From the NCBI GenBank assembly GCA_025594325.1, contig JANHCV010000011.1, forward strand, positions 186,001-250,000: a DNA stretch of 64,000 nt. Direction: 5' to 3'. A program made the position numbers and the translations under genes. How positions within the stretch are numbered: position 1 is the stretch's first letter; the number at the start of each line of letters is the position of its first letter. Shown here in pieces: positions 17,561-28,249 of the stretch. The notes beneath the pieces were generated by a model. That model saw only the letters and a list, made by a program, of their open reading frames with translations, was not told the DNA's origin and did no database searches. This DNA is from Blastocladiella emersonii ATCC 22665. Its lineage: Eukaryota > Blastocladiomycota > Blastocladiomycetes > Blastocladiales > Blastocladiaceae.

Positions 17561-20194
17561 ATGCTCTCGCGGATTCTGGGATGTAACACGGCCGGGAGGC
17601 TCCATGCGACGGCGGGCCGACCCCTGGTCGCGCGGCTCGCCGTGGGAGAGTGCCCCGTGCGCCGCCGATCTTCGTCCTCATCGCGCGCCCCACCACCTTC
17701 AAGCGACGACGCGTCGCCTGCCCCCAAGTCGGTCCGCTCGTTCCGGGCGCCAAAAGAGCGCGATTGGGACTGGGACAGCCTCAAACCCGCCGAGCCCCCG
17801 CGATCCTCCAAGGAGGACGTAATACCCGCTGCCAGTGTCTTTGCCCATACCCCTTCTACCGAATTTGCCTGGGCGCAGCAGTACAAGCAGTTTGACCGGA
17901 CCTCCTCGCGGGACCACGATCGCGCTCCTCCGCGCAATGGCGGGCACGCTGCCGCCCCCGCCCGCGGCTCGATCGCGCGCAAGCTTGAGCAGGCCGCGAG
18001 CTTCGTGCACGCCAACGCGGCGCTCGACTTCATGCGGTCCGTCCACGCCATCCCGTGGCCGCGGGTTGACCTCGACGACCTCGCCGACCTCGCCGCGCTA
18101 CGCCGCCTGGTCGCGAACGCGGGCCACATCAAGAAGCGGTCGCAGGACGCGCGCGCCGCGTGGTGCAAGGGCGTGACTGAGCTGCTGGTCGGGCTCGGCA
18201 AGGTGCCCAACGTGCGCCGGTTCGCGCTGACGCACCCGCGGCTGATCAACGAGCTGTGCATCGTCGTGGGCTCGCGCAACCTGACGTGCGGGTACTCGGA
18301 ACTCGTCGCGCTGTACAACGCGGCGCAGTGCAGCCCGCGCGCCGCGCTTGGCGTCATGAAGGCGTGTGCGAGCGCCGGCCGCGTCGATGACGTGCTCGTG
18401 CTCGCCGCCACGCCCGGTGTCCCGCCGCTCGCCGCTCTGCAGCACACGGCGGCCGGGTACGCGCACGCTGAGCGGCCCATCGAGCTGAAGCGGCTCGTTG
18501 AGACGGCCGTCGCGCAGCGGTTGCTCGAGCACAAGTGGAGCGACATGCGCGTCAACGCGGCGCTGCTCAAGGCGGCCGAGGCGCAGGGCGGGCCCGTCAA
18601 GCGCCTGCGCCTGCTCGAGCAGATGGTCGCGGTCCAGGTCAAGGAGCGCAAGGAGCACGCCCGGGGCGTTCGGGGCAAGCTGTACCCGATCATCTCGGCA
18701 ACGCACATTGCCGTGACCGTCAACCACCTCGCGGCGCAGGGCCACCCCGACGAGGCGCAGCGCGCGCTCGCGCTGTTCGACGCGCTCGGGATGCCGTGGG
18801 ACCCCGACGCCGTGCACGCGCTGGTCGTGGCGCAGGCCAACGCGGGCGAGCCCGAGGCCGTGATCGCGCTGCTGGGCCCCGTCGGCGAGCGGTTCGCCGG
18901 GTGCACGTCGTACCACTTTGAGACGCTGCTGCACGCACACGACGCGCTCGGCGACATGCACGGCGTGCGCAAGGTGCACGCGCGCGTCATGGCGCTCGCC
19001 GACGAACGACCCGCCAGCGGCGTGCAGGACCGCGCCAAGAACCGGCCCTTCGATCGCGCCTACTTCCACTCGCTCATCCACATCCTCGCGCGCGAGGCGT
19101 CGCCGACGAACCACGCGCCCCTGCACGAGGCCATGGACGTGTTCCGCGACATGGTCAAGCGCGGGATCAAGCCGACGCAGATCCTGCCGTCGGCGCTGTA
19201 CCGGCACGCGGCCGCGGCGGGGAACGAGGCTGTCCAGGACGAGCTCATCCAGTTCCTCGCGGACCCGACGCTGCAGCTGCCGCAGCCTGGCGTCAAGGCC
19301 AAGCTGAGCAGCCCCGCACCGACGACGGACGAGTCGGACCCAGCGCCGCCGCCAATCCTCTCGCCCGAGCTGCTCTTCGTCCGCGACGTGGAGCCGCTCC
19401 TGCGGCGGGGCCCACTCGGCAACATCCCTGGCGCGATCGAGGCGCTCGGCGCGATCATGAGCCAGCACGGGCCCAAGTCGGTGCGGCTGAACCAGTGGTC
19501 GCACATCGTCACGGCCGTGCACCAGGTTCTGGGCGTGCGGTCGCCCGATGCGCTGACCATCACGATGGCGGTACACCGCATGGTCGTTCGCGACCTCGGG
19601 TGGGGCGCGGCCGCCTTTGCCAACGTCGCGTACGTCGGCGCCCTCATCACGGCGCTGTCGCGCATCTCAACTGCCCAAAACGGGTGCGCCGACGCGGTCG
19701 TGGTGGCGCTGGTCCGCCGGTGGGTGTTTGGCGACACGAGCGTCGTGCTCGGCGAGCCGTGGGACCCGCCGCCCGCGCCCGAAGGGGGCGAGGTCACCCG
19801 CACGCCGTGGAACGCGCAGCTCCTGTGCGTGGCCATCGACGCGCTCGGGTTCGCGGGCGCCAAGGCCGAGCTGCTCGAGCTGGTGCAGGTCCTGGTGCGC
19901 AGCAGCGACGGCGCGGGCGCCCCCGCAGGTGCGGCCAGCTACCTCAACACCAACGTGTTCACGAGCCTGGTCGAGGCGGCGATGCGTGTGGGCGACGGCG
20001 AGCTCGCGCTCGACGTGGCGACCAAATACCGCCAGCACGCGGGGGTCCCCGCCGACGCCAAGCTGCTGGCCACACTCAAGTCCATGGCCGGGCTCAAGGT
20101 CGCCGGGACCAACCTGCGCTGGGTCCCCGCCGACCGCCGGTTCACGGCGCTCGCGCACGAGGTCAGGAGGCCGTACAACAAGCGTCCTGCTTAG
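17561..20194 (+). CDS. mitochondrial pentatricopeptide-repeat-like protein
   Basis: A single-exon 877-aa protein. The N terminus (MLSRILGCNTAGRLHATAGR) is Arg-rich, Ala/Leu-rich and lacks acidic residues, as in a mitochondrial presequence. The frame is open a little upstream but only from non-ATG codons. The body is a helical solenoid with PPR-like units, for example around residues 385-480 (HIAVTVNHLAAQGHPDEAQR, then AVHALVVAQANAGEPEAVIA, then HFETLLHAHDALGDMHGVRK), and later HSLIHILAREAS and ALYRHAAAAGNEAVQDELI. PPR proteins bind organellar RNA and act in processing or translation. No SMR or endonuclease tail is seen. Which mitochondrial transcript it serves cannot be told. Confidence 0.75.
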   Translation: MLSRILGCNTAGRLHATAGRPLVARLAVGECPVRRRSSSSSRAPPPSSDDASPAPKSVRSFRAPKERDWDWDSLKPAEPPRSSKEDVIPAASVFAHTPSTEFAWAQQYKQFDRTSSRDHDRAPPRNGGHAAAPARGSIARKLEQAASFVHANAALDFMRSVHAIPWPRVDLDDLADLAALRRLVANAGHIKKRSQDARAAWCKGVTELLVGLGKVPNVRRFALTHPRLINELCIVVGSRNLTCGYSELVALYNAAQCSPRAALGVMKACASAGRVDDVLVLAATPGVPPLAALQHTAAGYAHAERPIELKRLVETAVAQRLLEHKWSDMRVNAALLKAAEAQGGPVKRLRLLEQMVAVQVKERKEHARGVRGKLYPIISATHIAVTVNHLAAQGHPDEAQRALALFDALGMPWDPDAVHALVVAQANAGEPEAVIALLGPVGERFAGCTSYHFETLLHAHDALGDMHGVRKVHARVMALADERPASGVQDRAKNRPFDRAYFHSLIHILAREASPTNHAPLHEAMDVFRDMVKRGIKPTQILPSALYRHAAAAGNEAVQDELIQFLADPTLQLPQPGVKAKLSSPAPTTDESDPAPPPILSPELLFVRDVEPLLRRGPLGNIPGAIEALGAIMSQHGPKSVRLNQWSHIVTAVHQVLGVRSPDALTITMAVHRMVVRDLGWGAAAFANVAYVGALITALSRISTAQNGCADAVVVALVRRWVFGDTSVVLGEPWDPPPAPEGGEVTRTPWNAQLLCVAIDALGFAGAKAELLELVQVLVRSSDGAGAPAGAASYLNTNVFTSLVEAAMRVGDGELALDVATKYRQHAGVPADAKLLATLKSMAGLKVAGTNLRWVPADRRFTALAHEVRRPYNKRPA

Positions 20195-20360
20195 AATATA
20201 CGTCTCTGTGTACCATCCCTGAGTCAGCGTCAGCCGCTCACGCCGTCATGGCCGTCGCGACTCCCAGCGCGACCGCGGCCGTGGCGGGCCGATGGGTTCC
20301 GGCGTGATCAACAACCCCCTCGGCGCTCTTTCCCCCTCTCCTCGACGCCCTACACTCTAG

Positions 20361-21809
20361 ATGAATACACTCTCTGCAATGCACACCTTGCTGCGCCGCC
20401 CCGCTCTCACCACATCCGCGCGGCGCGCCCTGTCCACCACCTCGCCCGCGCCGCGCGTCGCCATCATCGGCGCGGGCCCCGCGGGCTTCTACACGGCGCA
20501 CCGTCTGCTCAAGGACCACGCGACCGTACACGTCGACGTGTACGAGCGCCTGCCCGCGCCGTACGGCCTGGTGCGGTACGGCGTAGCGCCGGACCACCCG
20601 GAGGTCAAGAACGTGGTGCACAAGTTCGACGAGGTGGCCGCGTCGCCGCACTTCCGGTACCTCGGCAACGTGCGCGTCGGGGACGCGGGCGCCGTCTCGC
20701 TCGCGGACCTCCGCGACCGGTACACGGCCGTCGTCCTGTCGAGCGGCGCGACCGCGGGCGACGCGGCCTTCGGCGTGCCCGGCGAGTCGGACCTCGCGGG
20801 CGTGCACAGCGCGCGCGCGTTCGTCGGGTGGTACAACGGGCACCCGGATTTTGCGGACCTCGCCGTCGATCTCCAGGCCGGCGAGACCGCCGCCGTGTTC
20901 GGCCAGGGCAACGTCGCGCTCGACGTCGCGCGCGTGCTCCTGACGCCCGTCGACGCGCTGCGCAGGACGGATATGGCCGAGCACGCGCTCGCGGCGCTCG
21001 CGGCCTCGAAAATCCGGAACGTCTACGTTGTCGGCCGCCGCGGCCCGCTCCAGGTCGCCTTCACCGCCAAGGAGCTCCGCGAGATGCTCGCGATCCCGGA
21101 CACGCGGTTCCACATGAGCGCGGCGCTGCTCGCGGACCAGCTCAAGGCGCATGCCGCTGAGCTCGCCGCTGACCGCCCGCGGAAGCGGCTCATGGGGATC
21201 CTCGAGAAGGCCGTCGCCTCGGCGCCCGCGAACGCGGCGACCGCCAAGTCGTGGCACCTCGACTTCCTCAAATCGCCAACCCGCTTCCTCGCCTCGCCCA
21301 CGCGCGCGGGCTTCGTCGGCAGCGTCGAAGTCGCCGAGAACACGCTCGTGACCAAGGACGGCCGCACGTCCGCCGTCGCGACGGGCACCACCTCTGCTAT
21401 CCCCGCGTCACTCGTCATCAAGTCGATCGGGTACCGCGCACAGCCCATCGACACGGCGACGCAGCCGTTCGACGCGCGGCGCGGGATCGTGCCGCACGAC
21501 GGCAAGGGTCAGGCCGCGTCCAACCTGTTCGTCGCCGGGTGGCTCAAGAGCGGGCCGACGGGCGTGATCGCCAGCACCATGTGGAACGCGTACGAGACGG
21601 CCGAGTGTGTCCTGCGCGCGCTGCCCGAGCTCGAGACGCCTTCCCCAAAGGAGTTTGACGCGGCGCGGTGGCTCGCGGCGGAGAAAGGCGCCGAGGTCGT
21701 CGGGTGGGCCGGGTGGGAGCGGATCCGCAAGTACGAGACCGAGAAGCTCGGTGGGTCCAAGGTGACGAGCGTGGGCAAGATGCTGGCGCTGGCGCGCGGC
21801 GACGAATGA
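20361..21809 (+). CDS. ARH1: adrenodoxin (ferredoxin)-NADP+ reductase, mitochondrial
   Basis: A single-exon 482-aa flavoprotein. The N terminus (MHTLLRRPALTTSARRALS) is a mitochondrial presequence, followed by the FAD Rossmann motif VAIIGAGPAGFYTAHRLL, the family signature LPAPYGLVRYGVAPDHPEVKNV, the NADPH-binding region FGQGNVALDVARVLL, and the C-terminal VAGWLKSGPTGVIASTM that closes over FAD. It passes electrons from NADPH to ferredoxin (Yah1) for iron-sulfur cluster and heme A synthesis in the matrix. Length fits the family (about 490). It is convergent with NMA111, with 69 bp between the coding ends. Confidence 0.96.
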   Translation: MNTLSAMHTLLRRPALTTSARRALSTTSPAPRVAIIGAGPAGFYTAHRLLKDHATVHVDVYERLPAPYGLVRYGVAPDHPEVKNVVHKFDEVAASPHFRYLGNVRVGDAGAVSLADLRDRYTAVVLSSGATAGDAAFGVPGESDLAGVHSARAFVGWYNGHPDFADLAVDLQAGETAAVFGQGNVALDVARVLLTPVDALRRTDMAEHALAALAASKIRNVYVVGRRGPLQVAFTAKELREMLAIPDTRFHMSAALLADQLKAHAAELAADRPRKRLMGILEKAVASAPANAATAKSWHLDFLKSPTRFLASPTRAGFVGSVEVAENTLVTKDGRTSAVATGTTSAIPASLVIKSIGYRAQPIDTATQPFDARRGIVPHDGKGQAASNLFVAGWLKSGPTGVIASTMWNAYETAECVLRALPELETPSPKEFDAARWLAAEKGAEVVGWAGWERIRKYETEKLGGSKVTSVGKMLALARGDE

Positions 21810-21878
21810 GTAGGCGAAGAAAGTAAACGTGTTTCTTTATATGCAAATATGATCAGCTACAAAACTACTAGAATCAAC

Positions 21879-24800
21879 CTACTCCTGGTCCATGGGCTCG
21901 TCCGCGTCAGGCGCCACGCCGTTCCCCGCGTCCTCGTCGGCGGGCGATGGCGGGACCGTGCTGACGTCGGCCTGGACGGCCTTGGGCGCCTTCTCCCACC
22001 CGTTCTCGCTGCCGGGGACGCGGCGCAGCTCGAGCGTCGGGAAGTAGTGCAGGCACAGCTTGACCGAGATGACGCACGGGACGAAATCGAAGCTGACGAG
22101 CTTGACGCGGACGTACGTCCCGTCGGCGATCCCGTCGACCGCCGCCAAAAACGCGTCGAGGTCGGGCGTCGCGCGGTCGTTGATGTGCGTGATGAACATG
22201 GTCGGCGACAGGCCGTACATGGTCGCGGGACTCCCCTCGCGGCGCGCCGCGACGTAGCAGCCCGACGGCAGCCGGCGGATCTGCTGGCGCACCGCGAGGT
22301 GCGGCGCCTGGATCAGGGCGCCGGCCCAGACGACGGCGCGCGCGGTGCCCGTCTCGAGCGGGGTCGGGGACACGGTGACCTGGATCACCTGCTTGTTGCG
22401 GACGACGTCGAGGACGAGCGGCTCGGCCGCGAACGTCGTGAGCCGCGCGACGTCGCGCACGCTCGACACGACGTGGCCGTCGATGGCGAGGACGAGGTCG
22501 AGCTCGCGCAGCACGCCGTCGCACGCGGAGCCGGCGGCGATCCGCTTGACGAGCAGCACGTGCCAGAACTTTTTCGCGTGGATCCGCTCGATCCACGACT
22601 CGGGCACGCCCATGGCGCGCGCCTTGACCAGCAGCACCTGGCTGAACTCGGCGTCGAGCGCGTGCAGGCCGAGCGACGGCAGCGGGTATGTGACGGGGGT
22701 GCCGGCGGTCGTCAGCTCGCGCACCTTGGCCACCACGCGCGACAGCTGCGGGTAGATGTCGGCCATTGGCAGGCCCATGGCGTACTCTACATTCGAGACG
22801 AGTCACTGTCAGCGTCACGTCACCTCAACCGAGAAGAAGCGAACCGTACCCATGTCCTGGCCCGAGTTGTTGTTGTGCTCGCCGAGGAACGTCATCCACA
22901 TGGCGACGACCTTGCCGGACGCGGGGTCGGCGAGGAACCCGGACATGCAGGTGCTGGCGACGGGCGAGTCGAGCGTGATCCCCTCAAAGTTGATGGCGCG
23001 CGCGCGGGGCTCGCCCGACGGCGGGACGACCATGAGCGTGAGGTCCGTGACCGTGGTGGCGACGTGGATGGGCCGCTGGCTGTCGGTCATGGCGAGGAAG
23101 TCGACCTTCTGCCCGGGCACGACGACGGGGGTGTCCGGGTCGATGGGCGCCGAGGTGACGGGCCCCGTGACGAGTTTCGCGTCGTACTGGACGATCGCGT
23201 AGTTCTGGATCGGGTGCACGAAGACGACCTTGGCGGGCACCTCGACCGAGTCCCAGAAGGCGACCTCGAGGATGCACACGTCCTGCGGGATGTGGGCGCG
23301 GGACACGAGGACGAGCCCGAGGTCGGCGTCGACGACGAGGCCGAATCCGGCGCGGCGCGACTTGGGGAACCCGTCGAGGACGAGCGGGAACGAGGCCGAC
23401 ACCTTGACGACGCTGCGCATGAGGCCGGCGACGGGGCCGAGCGAGTACTCGGGCATGACGGCGTTCTGGACCTTGAGCTCCTCGCGCGGCACCGACACGA
23501 CGTTGAGGTCCGTGTAGTCCCAGAGCCCGGTGCGGTCGTTGCGCACGGCCTTGCGGAAGGGCGCCCAGGTCTTGTCCATGGTGACGATCGAGACCGACTT
23601 GACGTGCACGTCAGCGATCGAGTAGAAGGTGACGGGGATCCGGGCGCCGTCGGGGATGCGCTGCAGGATGGCGACCATGTCGTCGAGGTTGGCGACGGGC
23701 TTGGAGTCGATGGCGTCAACGATCAGGCCGTGCGAGTAGCCGACGAACCGGAACGCGCCACCGGCCTGCGCCACGTACACGCCGCGCGCGGGCACGCCGT
23801 AGAAGCGCGCGAGCTGGTAGCTGAGGTTGTTGAACTTGGCGCCGCCGACCTCGACGAACGTGTCGGGCGTGACTGCGTGCAGGTCGGCCACGGGGATGCG
23901 CACCGAGATGGGCGTGCCGCCGCGCTCCACGTCAAACGTCAGCTCGCCGCCAATGTGCTCGTCGAGAAGCGCCTCGAGCGGGACGAACTTGGTGATGATC
24001 TGCCCGTTGCACTTGACCAGGATGTCGCCCTCCTCGAGCTTGCCGTGGGCGACCGAGTCGGGGACCACGCCGTCGACGACCAGCATACCGATCTCGGTCG
24101 AGTCGTGCGCGCGTACCGCGGCCTCGGTCTCGGGGCGCAGGCCGAACCGGCGCGCCTCGTCGTACGGGCGCAGCAGCCAGCGAGTCAGGATAGTGCCGCG
24201 GGGCACGGTCGGGTAGGCGTCCTCGTCGTGGCACTTTTGCAGGAGCTCGAGGGCGCGCACGACGCGGTCGAGCGGGAAGAAGAAGTTGGTGGCTGCCTGT
24301 GTCGCCCCACCAGCCTGCAGGGCGACGGCGTTGCCGCCGAGGTCGATGACGGGTGATCCGCTGGACCCGCCCGAGCTCGAGGACGCGGCCTGGATGTACG
24401 AGGTGTTGAAGTCATTGTAGGTGAGCTCGCCGTAGTCGGGGGTGTTGCGGTCGAGGCGCGAGATGGAGCCGGCGAGGATCGACAGCTTCTCGCCCGCGTC
24501 GTTGCCGCACACGCGGATGTCGAGGCCGACGCGCGCCAGGTCCGGGCGCAGCGGGATCGCGCGCACGGGCATGTACTTGATCTTGGACGGGTCGAACTTG
24601 AGGAAGCCGAAATCGTGGACTGCGAAGGGGGCAAGGCGGGTTAGTTGTCGGATGGGTTAGGGCCGAGCAAGGCGAAGCGTACTCGGATCACGATAGCTAG
24701 ACGAATTCGACGACCAGCAGTCAGTACAGGTCGCGCAACGCGCTGAGAGCGACTGAGAAAAGAACGCACATGGGGATCGCGTCGACCTCCTCGTGGTCGT

Positions 24801-25194
24801 GGCAGATGATGGTGCCGACAAACGGGCCGGGCCCAACGACGTGTCGGTTGGTCAGGATGATGCCGCGCTCGGCGTCGACGATGAAGCCAGTCGCCTGCGA
24901 GATGATGGCGGGCTCCGTGTCGAAGGGCACGGGGCACATGAAGGAGACGGAGACGACCGAGGGCACCGTGTGCTCGATCGTCTTTTGCCAGCGGCGCGCG
25001 AGGGCCGCGTCGTTGAGCTGCTCGGTCGCGGCCGTGTCGGGGAGTGTGCTCACGGCGGAGACGGGCGACCCGAGGACCGGGCTCCCGACGGCCGACGACG
25101 GCGGACCGGTGCGGCGGCGCTTGGCCGACGGCGACAGCGCGTCGGCGGGATCGCGGGCGCGCGTTGGCGAGGTGATGGGCGGGACGGCGGCCAT
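21879..25194 (-). CDS. NMA111: nuclear HtrA-like serine protease Nma111
   Basis: Four exons: 25194-24770, a 14-nt micro-exon 24696-24683, 24619-22850 and 22786-21879 (introns 73, 63 and 63 nt), giving 1,038 aa (yeast Nma111 is about 1,000). The N terminus carries a nuclear-localisation-like cluster (SAKRRRTGP). The first protease half has His118 (LTNRHVV), Asp149 (HDFGFLKFD) and Ser235 ([10 protein letters not shown]); PDZ regions and a degenerate second protease repeat follow, as in the family. The micro-exon supplies the conserved residues YRDP just before HDFGFL; skipping it would remove them and break frame. Nma111 is a pro-apoptotic, heat-tolerance-linked protease of the nucleus. It shares a 391-bp divergent upstream region with the HSP90-cochaperone-like CHORD gene. 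Confidence 0.93.
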
Positions 25195-25585
25195 GGTGGT
25201 GCAGTACGAGTGCGTGAATGCGGTCGGTCGGTGGCGGTGGTCGACACGCAGCAGGGGGCCGGCGATCCGTGTAGCGGCAAGAGGGCGGTCGGTCCGCGTC
25301 GCCCGGAAAGTCGATATGTTGCGCAAGAGGGAGATTCGCGTTCTCACCAAGAGCGGCGAGGAGAGCATGGCGTGCGGCGGAGACCGAAGCGAGAAAGGCG
25401 CGAGTGACGCGGCCGCGACTTGTCTCGCGGCAAGTGCGACACCCTCACGCGATGTCACGCGACCGAACGCCGACGCGCCTCGTTTCCTCTTCTCTCCTCC
25501 CCCTTTCCCTCTGCCCGCTCGTGCAGCGCAACGTATCGACACCACGCATCGACCACCCGACCCCGACCCGAGGACCTCCACCACT
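25195..25585. promoter_or_regulatory. divergent promoter region NMA111/CHORD
   Basis: 391 bp between divergent starts. Both genes belong to stress and protein-quality-control pathways, so shared regulation is plausible; no clear heat-shock element array was recognised. Confidence 0.4.
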
Positions 25586-26823
25586 ATGCCGACCTGTGTT
25601 CGCAAGGGTGCGTCGCTGGCCCGCGCACGCACTCCACGAGCCCACCATCGCTGACGGCTGGCTCCGCACCGCGCATGCAGGCTGTGGCAAGACGTTCGAC
25701 GAGGCCACCAACGGCCAGGAGGCGTGCTCGTTCCACCCCGGCCCGCCCGTCTTCCACGAGGGGGTACGTGGCCGCCGCCCATCGGCGACACTTGGCAGGC
25801 CCTCACACGGCTTTCTTCAATGTGTAGCTCAAGGGCTGGTCGTGCTGCGCCAAGCGCGTCACCGACTTTGACAGCTTCCTCAAGATTGAGGGCTGTGCGC
25901 TCGGCCCGCACTCGACCGAGGCCGCCGAGCCTGTCGCTGCGCCCGCGCCCGCTGCCGCTGCGGCACCCGCTGCTGAGCCGAAGCCGGCTGCTGCTGCTGC
26001 GCCTGCGCCTGCCGCTGCGGCTCCGAAGCCTGCGACGCCCGCCCCCACTGCTACTTCGTCGTCCTCCGCGGCGCCCACCACCTTCTCAAACGCGGACTCG
26101 CCCGCGCCCGTGAAGCGGAACACGCAGCCCGCGGTCCCCGACCTCCCTGCCGCGGACCCCGCGGGCGCCGTGGTCGCGCCGGGCACGACGTGCCTGCGGC
26201 GCGGGTGCGGCGTCAAGTACGAGTCGGACGCGGTGACACGCGCGACCAAGTGCGTGCACCACCCGGGCGCGCCCATCTTCCACGAGGGGTCCAAGGGCTG
26301 GTCGTGCTGCTCGCGCAAGGTGCTCGAGTTTGATGAGTTTCTCAAGATCAAGGGATGCACCACCGCCGAGCACGTCTTCGTCAAGCCCGCCCCGTCCACG
26401 ACGGCCGCCGCCGAGCAGCAGGCGCAGGCGCCCGCGATCCGCCGCGACTGGTACCAGTCGCGCGAGCAGGTCATTGTCGCGCTGTACGCCAAGAAGGCCG
26501 ACAAGGCCAAGTCGCGCGTCGAGTTTGCCCCGCGCGGCGTGCGTGCCACCCTCGCCATGCCCGACGGCACTACCGCCAGCGTCGAGTTCTCCACGTTCCT
26601 GCCCATCGACCCCGAACGGTCCACCTTCGAGGTCCTCGGCACCAAGGTCGAGGTCATTTTGCACAAGGCCACCAGCATCTCGTGGCCCACCCTAGAGGCC
26701 CAGGACGGCGACGTCCCCGTCTCCATGTGGACCACGTTTGGCGCTACCGGGTCCAAGGTCGGCACCATCGGCGCAAAGGAAATGGACTACGCGGGCGACG
26801 CGCCTATCGGCGCGGCCAACTAG
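25586..26823 (+). CDS. CHORDC1: CHORD and CS domain protein (HSP90 cochaperone)
   Basis: Three exons: a 22-nt first exon 25586-25607, then 25681-25763 and 25828-26823, giving 366 aa. CHORD1 (about residues 4-60) is assembled across the junctions: [39 protein letters not shown] Pro/Ala-rich linker follows, then CHORD2 ([43 protein letters not shown]) with its zinc-binding Cys/His pattern, then a CS domain ([19 protein letters not shown] to [16 protein letters not shown]). This is the layout of animal CHORDC1/melusin and fungal relatives. The family binds HSP90 and Sgt1 and affects stress responses and septation. Confidence 0.93.
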
Positions 26824-27074
26824 CTGATTCGACGGGTCGATGGGTGATGATGATGATGCGTGCGTGGATGTACACAGTTTTGGATTGCTCACTACTGTAC
26901 TGGATGGTCATAACCACGGTCGCCTCAGTACTGGCTCGCGCGCGTCACACTGAGGGACACTGATATCAAGCAATCGGGATGTATTCGCAAGTCTTACGCC
27001 AGCACGACAGCAGCAGCCCACCTCCATGGCCAGGTCAGAGCACCGGGGACCATCGGCGCGCGCGACGACGCTTC

Positions 27075-27131
27075 CGCAGCACTCGCGCGGGCGGCGCGTA
27101 CACTTTTCACGGCGCCCGCGCGAGTCCTGCG
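27075..27131. repeat. hairpin element, copy 1
   Basis: Inverted repeat with 19-bp arms (27075-27093 and 27113-27131, one mismatch) around a 19-nt loop containing ACACTTTTCACGG. The left arm plus loop closely resembles copy 2 at 28193 in the same orientation (shared CGCGCGGGCGGCGC and TTTTCACG). Confidence 0.75.
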
Positions 27132-28192
27132 TGTTTCGACGTCGGACGCGCGATGTTCTCGGGCCCATTCCTGGGCAAACGGTGCAGGATGACCAGGATT
27201 TGAACGCGTAGCAGCATTCCACCGCCGTCGCGACGTTCTTCATGATTCTCACCGCGCCGTCTACGAGTGCCGTTGGCCGATGCTTCTTCGACGAGTCCCA
27301 CACGCGTCTCGAGGTACTGCAGTTGCGCGAACTTGGTTGGCCGGTGGTGGTGGCAGCCCAGGTGGTGCGAGTACCGCGTCCACTGGAACCCGTGCAGCAG
27401 ACCGCAGACGTCGAGCTTTGTTCCATACACCTGCGCGTTAGGTCTGGGTCGAGAACGACCAGGAGTGCTGCCGACCATGCCATGTCGTGGGTACTGTTGC
27501 TCGATGGCGGTGTCAAGGCTGTGCTCTTTGGCAAGTACGGCAAGTGATTAGCGAGCGGAGTGCCGCATGCTGAACACATATACGCTCTGTCGAGCTGGTT
27601 GAGTCGAAGAACCGGCAGCGGCGGTGTGCAATTCGAGCAGTTGAAGTCTCGAGCACGACAATCACCCAGTCACTCGCTTTCAAACTGGCCAGCCGCTGGC
27701 GAAATGCGGGATGTAACCTCGAATCGCCGTCGGCGCCAATCACCGGACAAAACGTCAAGCACGGTGGTTCATTTGCTTTGCATCAAGTGAGAGCAGCGGA
27801 ATAAGTGCGATGGGGGTGCATGAAAGGAGCAGGGTCGCGCTGAAGGCGGTCTGCGCGAGGGGGCGTGGACGTGGGACGTGTCGCTCATCTCGAACACGCG
27901 CCGCTCAACGCACCGATCTCGCAGACCTCGAACGCTCGTCGCATCAACCACCCTTGCTCACGTCGCTCACTCGAAGCATATATGATGGGTTTTCGTTGAC
28001 GGGGACTTGAGCATCATCACGCACGGGGGACAGTTGGGCCCGTCAGCGCAACGCTCAACGTGTAAACTCGGGCTCGTACGCTTCGCAAGGCGATTCTATT
28101 TACTCATCTCGGCACAGCAACACGACCGTGAACCACCGACGACCAACTTGGCCGCGCCAGATCCAGTCCCAACGCGCGAGCGACGTCGTACC

Positions 28193-28249
28193 AGCAGCAC
28201 CCGCGCGGGCGGCGCACAATTTTTTCACGCCGCCGGCGCGAGGGCTGCT
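28193..28249. repeat. hairpin element, copy 2
   Basis: Inverted repeat with 22-bp arms (28193-28214 and 28228-28249, 19 of 22 pairing) around a 13-nt loop with a T6 run. It is in the same orientation as copy 1. Confidence 0.75.

Noticed and set aside
21849-24356. Open frame of 835 codons antisense to NMA111
   Set aside because: Same composition effect; it crosses NMA111 introns without interruption and has no recognisable fold.
27150-27230. TTCAAATCC-like sequence suggesting a tRNA T-loop
   Set aside because: No matching A-box, anticodon stem or acceptor pairing could be built around it on either strand.
26908-27579. Minus-strand frame of 223 codons, Cys/Ser/Arg-rich
   Set aside because: No family match, in the gene-poor repeat region, and no supporting start context.
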